Assembly: GCA_029204225.1 (NCBI GenBank)
Contig: CM055096.1
Location: 71,640,349 to 71,704,348 of the forward strand
Direction of reading: 5' to 3'
DNA from: Diphasiastrum complanatum
Lineage: Eukaryota > Streptophyta > Lycopodiopsida > Lycopodiales > Lycopodiaceae
Length of the DNA stretch: 64,000 bases
Part shown: positions 58,113 through 64,000 of the stretch, piece after piece
Layout of the letters: each line of letters begins with the position of its first letter
How positions within the stretch are numbered: the stretch's first letter is position 1
The notes under the pieces: generated by a model
Told to the model about the DNA's origin: nothing
Seen by the model: the letters and a program-made list of their open reading frames with translations, nothing else
Database searches by the model: none
Position numbers and translations under genes: made by a program

Positions 58113-58364
58113 GGTTAAGAAAACAGTTTAAACACCCGACCGGATCAATCACCACAGCACAACGTCAAGTGCAACAAGACAAGACAACATAATTGCTCTC
58201 CACAAACTATATATTCAACTTATTAGTAAGTACAAAGATAAAGTTGCTTAAAAGCACTCAAAGGGCTCGTAAAAGAAAGACGGCCCAATAAATCTAGAAC
58301 TGAGCACACGTGGTGCCGTCGAAATAAGAAAGCACTGTATAAGTCGATCATTGCTATTTTAACT
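58113..58364 (-). repeat. Copia G 5' LTR
   Basis: Right-hand LTR, about 3 percent different from the left copy. Followed by TATAC. Confidence 0.9.
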
Positions 58365-58369
58365 TATAC

Positions 58370-59291
58370 TCCAGTATTTTTCTAATGATTAAGTATGGTT
58401 TTGGAATCCTGTAAATTATGATTGACGAATCATAAGATTCTAAATGTTTATGATTGACAGATCATAAATTGATACTTAGAGGTCATTAGAAGGAAATATT
58501 AGGACTTAAGATAATGAGTAATTCTTGATCAATTGGGCGAGTAAAGGGTTTAGATCTGTTGGTTCAACTGTAAATTTCTTTACTCCAGCACATACTTGAG
58601 ATTGTGTGGATCTCACAGGCTTTTTCATTAAGTAATTGCTTACCTATGAGGAATTTGCTTACCTTACAGATTGTAGTCTGTAAGTGCTTGTGTGCAAAGT
58701 TCAGTCTATATCTCCAAATTTATAGGAGACGGATAAATCTATTAAGGTACGGATAGTTGCTGATTTCTTGCATGTGATGCTAGAAATGGGGCTGTTAACT
58801 CATTAGAGTAAGTGCAGTACTCTGGTTTGAGTTATAATTGTCTGAGACTTGATGGATCTCCTAGAGATTTTAGATGACTGAATTTTTCTATTCTAGAATA
58901 TTTGGATATTCTAAGAATATTTGTACCAAGAAGCATTATTTTGTGCAATACAATGGAATGGAATTTCTTTAGCTTTTGGATTTGATTTCTAAAATAAAGT
59001 AAAAATTCACCTAGTGTTTCTGGTAATTGGGATTACATGAAGGTGATGAACTTGTTTTGGATAAGATCAACCCATTTGGATGATTTATAGCTTAGTGTAT
59101 CTTTTGGGAATTGAATTAGTATTCATGAGTAGAGACAAGCAATTGAAGAATTGTTGCATCTCTGAATATTTATTCAAGTGGAAAGATCAGACTAAGAATA
59201 ATGGTTCATGGTAAGATTTGAAAGCATAAGGAATAGTTTCATGTTTTCTTTTTCCCGTTCTGAGGACAGAACCTGTTTAAGGGATGAAGAA
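58370..59291. other. Unassigned AT-rich DNA right of copia G
   Basis: Continuation of the DNA into which G inserted. It resembles the style of the AT-rich dispersed unit, but I could not align it. No coding sequence. Confidence 0.4.
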
Positions 59292-59480
59292 TGTTACGGC
59301 CATATTCCGCTAAGGACATGGAGTAGTCCTAATGTGGTAGACCGGCCCTCCACTGTTCGAGATTATTGGTCACGCCTAGATTTTATTCCACATCGAGGCC
59401 TGTTGGTGACTAATGACCTTGTGAGGACCCAGACACTCTAATTGAGACATATGGAGTAGTGCATGTACTTGTGACTGATA
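59292..59480 (+). repeat. LTR-like fragment related to element H
   Basis: Begins TGTTACGGCCATA, close to TGTTATGTCCATA of element H, and later shares a CTTGTGAGGACC block with 24490-24520. It ends in unrelated sequence; no primer site follows. Confidence 0.4.
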
Positions 59481-59598
59481 TAGGCACCACTGCATCTCGA
59501 TCTGCCAAAAAAGACAAACAATACAATTTATAAATTAGAATTTAGATGATCTCAAATCAATGATCGTTGAACTTGAAACTTCAAAACAATCTCAATGC

Positions 59599-59622
59599 AC
59601 ACACACACACACACACACACAC

Positions 59623-59706
<84 letters not shown>

Positions 59707-59743
59707 ACACACAAATTACAATCTCAATGCGCACACACACACG

Positions 59744-59775
<32 letters not shown>
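59599..59775. repeat. Compound (CA)n/(CT)n microsatellite
   Basis: CA tract (59599-59622), TC tract (59627-59654), long CA tract (59655-59704), and again CA then TC (59731-59775). The two CA-TC blocks are separated by a partly duplicated unit containing ATCTCAATGC, so the arrangement itself looks duplicated. Confidence 0.95.
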
Positions 59776-59778
<3 letters not shown>

Positions 59779-60407
59779 TCGGGCACGAAACAGAACCATT
59801 TTCAAGCTTTTTGGCAATAGTCAGTTCGAACGATTCAAACCGTTCGATTCAGGCCCGTTCGATTTGGTGGTTTGCGGTGGTTTGAACCGCGGTTCGCGGT
59901 TCGATGCAACCTTGAAGCACATGACACTTACACAGACACGACTTTGCTTACTGGAAACGATTCTATTAAGTCGAAAGTATATGTATAGTCCGAGTGCATT
60001 TAGATGCACGACCTTCTTGAAACAATACTTTGGAAAGAAAGATAAAGATCAAATAGTTGCGCTCTGATTGAATGTTTAAATGAACACACATTCCTTCATA
60101 GATCTTATGACATACTATGCCAACTGTATGGACCATGAGTGCCACCTAATGTAGAATTAGATAGCACTACATTGTCATACCCAATCCAACCTAAGTGACC
60201 ATGCCTACTATTTGGAAAATGTACTAGAAGGCACAAAGAACACCAAGACCCAACAACCTAATACATCCCATCCTATCTAGTGCCACGAGTGCTTGAAAAG
60301 CAGCAAAAAGTTACTTAAGGACATAACCTATGATGAATACCATATATGTCCCATAAACACAACTTTCAAATATAAGAAGAAGGAACAATGGCTGATGGTT
60401 TACTCCA
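59776..60407. other. Unassigned DNA
   Basis: Begins with a small imperfect repeat of GGTTCGAACC type (59820-59905, such as TTTGAACCGCGGTTCGCGGTTCG). Otherwise nothing is recognised. Confidence 0.4.
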
Positions 60408-60605
60408 ATGGCCTTCTCAAGAGATGAGCAAGCAGTAGCTTCACAAGGAAGCTTGGATTTGCAAGGCCATGCCTCTCATTTTAGGAAAAGTTTCTACAAT
60501 CATTGCAAGAAATTACATCATTTAGATGAAAGAAGAAAACAAAAGGCCAATGTGGCCTCACTTTTACTACTTCTGAAAAGTGATGTTAAAGCTATCATGG
60601 CCTAA
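60408..60605 (+). pseudogene. Possible retroelement gag relic
   Basis: A 65-codon frame contains FYNHCKKLHHLDERRKQK, which recalls the tail of a copia gag zinc knuckle (CxxCxKxGHxxxxC), but two of the ligands are missing. Following codons give no protease. Weak evidence; it may be chance. Confidence 0.25.
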
Positions 60606-61080
60606 ATGAAGAATTAGAAGAGCCATATAAGTGGTTTTAGGACCCTAGGTTCTATTCAACACATGACAACCATTTTGAATGTTTCAAGACTTATTATTGT
60701 ATTCCACCGGGTTTTCCTGACAACTAGTAGACATAATTTCTATTTTTTGCAGCTTGTACTTTGGCATATCATTTATGATTCCAAAATCATAAGTCAAGAC
60801 ATAGGACCCAATTCTATTATCAATGAATACTATGTATGATATAAGTACAAACATACTTTGAATCCTACTTAAAAGCTATAGTGTAAAGTCTCATTTGATT
60901 GATCAATCATTAGTAAGCTATTGGTGACCTATAAATTTTGCAATTGTGCCTAGATCAATGCTACTTAATGTCATCATGGTACTATGATATCTTCTCTAGA
61001 TTGCTATGATGCTAAATGTGGTGCCGCTATGATTATGGAACTAGATCCTGTTTGTCCTATACGTTGTCCTTGGTGTAGTT
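60606..61080. other. Unassigned DNA
   Basis: No coding similarity or clear repeat. Confidence 0.4.
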
Positions 61081-62980
61081 CTCTTGTGGGCTGCATTTGA
61101 GCCAGTTTTTGTGAATGATTCACATTCATGGGCCTTATGGATTGCTTGGGATTTCTACATGCCCACATAACCACATGTTCGTGTCATTGCTACTTCGCAG
61201 TCCTGGTCTAACTGACTAGCTTGGAATGCACTAATGACATTTCAAATGATGGTGCTAGACAATTTTGGTCCTTGCGAATTGCTTGGGGTATGTGTACATT
61301 TGTTGCTCTATTACTACCTATCAAAATGAGGCATGCTTGGATATTATGATTTGCATGGCCACTTCACATACTTTGGCATGACTACATTCATTTGGTGTAG
61401 TGGTGGTCTGCTGGTATCTCTACTTTGACAGCTTCTTTTAGTTGCTATGGATCCTTTCGCATTGAAAGGCCTTCTTTCATGTTCATCCTATGTACCGGGG
61501 TGGACTTGTTGCTTTAGCTATGGCAAGAGTTTATGCTACAAGTTTGCTTTCTTTGGGCTACGAGTGCGAGTCCTTTGGAGCAACTACTTTCGTACACTCT
61601 TGGCCTCTTTGGATTGCTTGCGATACTTATGATGTGTACGTTCTTCTCTAGTACTTTTGTTCTATTAGAGTGACAGTGAAAGTGTGGTGCTCTTTTCACA
61701 TTCTTATGGTATGCATGGTACTACATTGGTGGCATGAGACATGTATCATTGCCAATGTTGGCTTGCTCATACATAGTAATGGCTTGATAAATTGATAGTT
61801 GGCTCTAGTGTTTGTTCTTGAGTTTGAGGATTGATTAGATGGCTTTCTTGATAATTTGGTTACACCAAATATATTAATGTTTCGGATGGTTTCACAGTGT
61901 TGAGTACGTTCCTTCAGCTTCTTCCAAGTTTCCTACACATTTGGCTAAGCCATTGTGTATCCTTTCTACTACTGTAGCGAGAGCACAACTGTGTCATATG
62001 ACTGAGGTTGCTGCAATGTTTTATGTAGACCTTTTGCCGTCGTCTCTTTGTTTTGTGCATTCATTCCTAATAGTTTTCTATGCAATTTGTGGTCTATGTC
62101 TTACATGGGACACATTTGCTCACGTTCGCCATGATGGTGCTTGACACTTTTGGTTCATACGTATCACTTGAAACATTGATAGACTTTCCTTACTATTCCC
62201 ACCTACTATTATTTTGCATGTGTGATTATTACAACTAGCTTGGGCTAATGTATTACCTTTCCTTAGAGCAGAGGAAGCGCGGTGGTGCCTCTTCTATAAT
62301 GCATTATTTGGCCTCCTATGGATCCTTTTGTATTGAGGTGCGTACCTTAATGATGGGTCCACATGTTGTAGCTTCTCTAAAGCATTCATGGTCGCTTCAT
62401 AAAGCTTGGGATCTCTTTGGTTGGTAGTTCTTCATTTCATGTAGGACTCCTAGCCTATCCTTCATATGCCACGCTTGGTCTATTCAGTTGGCTGGCTATC
62501 CTTATATGTCATAGTAGTTACAATTGTGCTTCATTCACACTATCTTGATTGGTATGGTCATTGCTACTTGCTCATACAACAATACTACTTATTCACTGTA
62601 GCAGTGTTTGTTTTTCTATAGCATTGAGTTGGGTTCCTTGTGCTCCTACTTGTATCTTTATATGGTTTTCTTGGGCCAGAAGAGTAGCTTGGGATATTTC
62701 CATTTGTGATAGCGTGGGCGGCGACATGTATCATGATGCCTTCATTACCAAGCATGCCACATCACAATAGGTAATTGTAGAGCTAAAAATGTACACATGC
62801 CTCAATCTGTAACGACCAACAATGTCTGCACCTCAACTAAATATGGCATAACTTGACCCTAAGTGGGTTGTTTAAAACAAAAATGCCAAATAGCAGCGAC
62901 ATGAACAAGTGGATGTGGTGTACAGGGATGCCAAGCGATCCATAAGTCCCATGAATGTGAATCACCATCCTCAAAAGTTG
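61081..62980. repeat. Degenerate repeat region with an inverted pair
   Basis: A phrase like TTATGGATTGCTTGGGAT recurs in diverged form near 61132, 61265, 61605, 62400 and 62685. The segment 61117-61149 reappears inverted at 62931-62963 (31 of 33 bases), with weaker inverted similarity out to 61200/62880. It could be a foldback element or an eroded tandem array. No coding gene recognised. Confidence 0.45.
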
Positions 62981-64000
62981 GACATGCATCTTCTTTGAGA
63001 TGTACTAGACATGCATACATTATCTAAAGTTTCATTAGCAATGCAACCTCTTGCCTTAGCGAACTAAACAGGTTATTTGAGTTGGTGTTAAGCTGTACAA
63101 TTGCAATCCGTTGAGTAGCTAGTCCATGACTTGCAAGGACCCATCTACTGAATATTGAGATTTATCTAGGCTAAGGTTAGCCACTCTGATTCTCTGCTTA
63201 TAGCACGATGTTGTTCTCCTTGGGTACCTTTTAGTCAGCAATCCATCCTCACAGTTAATCCAAGTAGACATAGTCTTAGCAGATTTATTTGTAGGAGTCA
63301 ATAAACTTGTACTAAGGTTTTGACATCTCCAGGTTTTGCATATCAGCAAGTTTTGACATACCAAAAACACTACAAAGTTTGACATGAAACTAGCATTTAT
63401 TGCGAAACCCTACTGAAATCATCATATGAATACTCATACCTCTTCCCCCATACCTTTCATTTGTTATTAATTTGGTGATAACATCCTTAGCTGGGACATT
63501 ACATTTCCACAGATTGGTAAGCATCAGTTGATGAAAAATGATTGAGTTATTTTTGTTAGACATATCAATCAGATGGCAAGCCACTGTTGGACTCTAGATA
63601 GAAGGTTGTCCTTTCTCCAGTTTTCTTCATGTGACCATTCCTACTTATGTTCAAATGAAATTTATTTATCCAAGTTATGTAGCAAAGTGAGCCAACGTAT
63701 GCATAACTAGCATGCAAATTTTGACTATGGATCAGACCAAGAGTGTACCCTCCAATAGCCATGGTTTCCATGGCCTTCAAACAAGTATGTGAAGCTAACC
63801 TGCACTTTGGCCCTAATCACCTCGAGAAAGTGGGCCGCAAATTAGGTTGGGTTGGTCGAAAGGGGATACTGAGAAAGGCTCACTAACTCCTTCCTTATGA
63901 AGCTTCAGCTAGAACTGATACATATACAAATACAGTTGAAATCACTATAATGACTGGAACCTTAGTGTTACAATTACCTCATATTGATGATTCAAGTCAA
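62981..64000. other. Unassigned DNA, right edge
   Basis: Minus-strand frames of 60-90 codons (63119-63385, 63390-63584, 63565-63780) show no family motif. Nothing else is seen. Confidence 0.4.

Larger units (their letters stand above)
53390..58364 (-). mobile_element. Copia element G, minus strand
   Basis: LTRs of about 250 bp (53390-53641 and 58113-58364) that differ at about 8 positions, with target duplication TATAC on both sides (53385-53389, 58365-58369). LTR termini are AGTTAAAA...CTTAACT-like rather than TG...CA. The interior has, from the right, primer site, a 1.2-kb leader, gag, protease, the integrase start, then (after an internal deletion) RT and RNase H. It is among the best-preserved elements here, yet frameshifted and deleted. 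Confidence 0.92.

Noticed and set aside
59560-59885. Two frames rich in His-Thr and Ser-Leu
   Set aside because: They are readings of CA and CT microsatellites.
63367-63378. CACTACAAAG as a CACTA terminal repeat
   Set aside because: No inverted partner, no 3-bp duplication, and it lies 19 kb from the transposase relic.

Overview
This window looks like intergenic DNA from a land plant with a large, repeat-rich nuclear genome. The evidence is several plant-type Ty1/copia and Ty3/gypsy retrotransposons, a CACTA (En/Spm) TNP2 transposase relic, a PIF1/Helitron-type helicase relic, plant primer-binding sites (initiator Met and Asp tRNAs) and AT-rich filler. A gymnosperm or similar large genome is possible, but the species cannot be fixed from the sequence. 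I see no intact host gene, rRNA, tRNA or CRISPR array. The only host-gene trace is a broken mitoferrin-like carrier exon pair near 51.7-52.1 kb.

Left part (1-29.5 kb). A dispersed AT-rich unit occurs twice (about 890-3262 plus 9105-9346, and about 27.1-29.45 kb). The left copy is split by a non-autonomous LTR element (3263-9104, target duplication ATGAT), and the right copy preserves the empty site. That element carries a 24/25-bp minisatellite instead of genes, plus a smaller deleted copia relic. A decayed gypsy element with an Asp-tRNA primer site follows (9347-22393). A copia element (element A, 16076-21302) sits inside its integrase. A lone LTR with primer site (element H) starts at 24364.

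Middle part (29.5-48.7 kb). A PIF1/Helitron helicase relic (29.8-30.4 kb) is followed by a stack of insertions. A CACTA TNP2 transposase on the minus strand is the oldest visible layer. Copia B (minus) abuts it at 40417. Copia C (35111-39932, duplication AAATA) landed inside B's 5' LTR. Copia D (41052-43727, duplication TAAAT) landed inside the transposase, whose frame is continuous across the insertion. An F-type LTR (44669-45114) cut the transposase again. A truncated minus-strand copia (E) runs to 48708.

Right part (48.7-64 kb). Mostly unassigned DNA holds the mitoferrin-like fragment, a well-delimited minus-strand copia (G, 53390-58364, duplication TATAC), an LTR-like fragment at 59.3 kb, CA/CT microsatellites, a weak gag-like relic and a degenerate repeat region with an inverted pair at 61.1/62.9 kb.

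No set of genes here works as a cellular pathway. The most unusual structures are six HSE-like TTCNNGAA octamers upstream of the TATA box in the LTR of B, two roughly 190-bp foreign coding patches inside element C, a gag-like patch in the LTR of D, and the minisatellite-filled non-autonomous element. All element names (A-I) are local labels, not database families.
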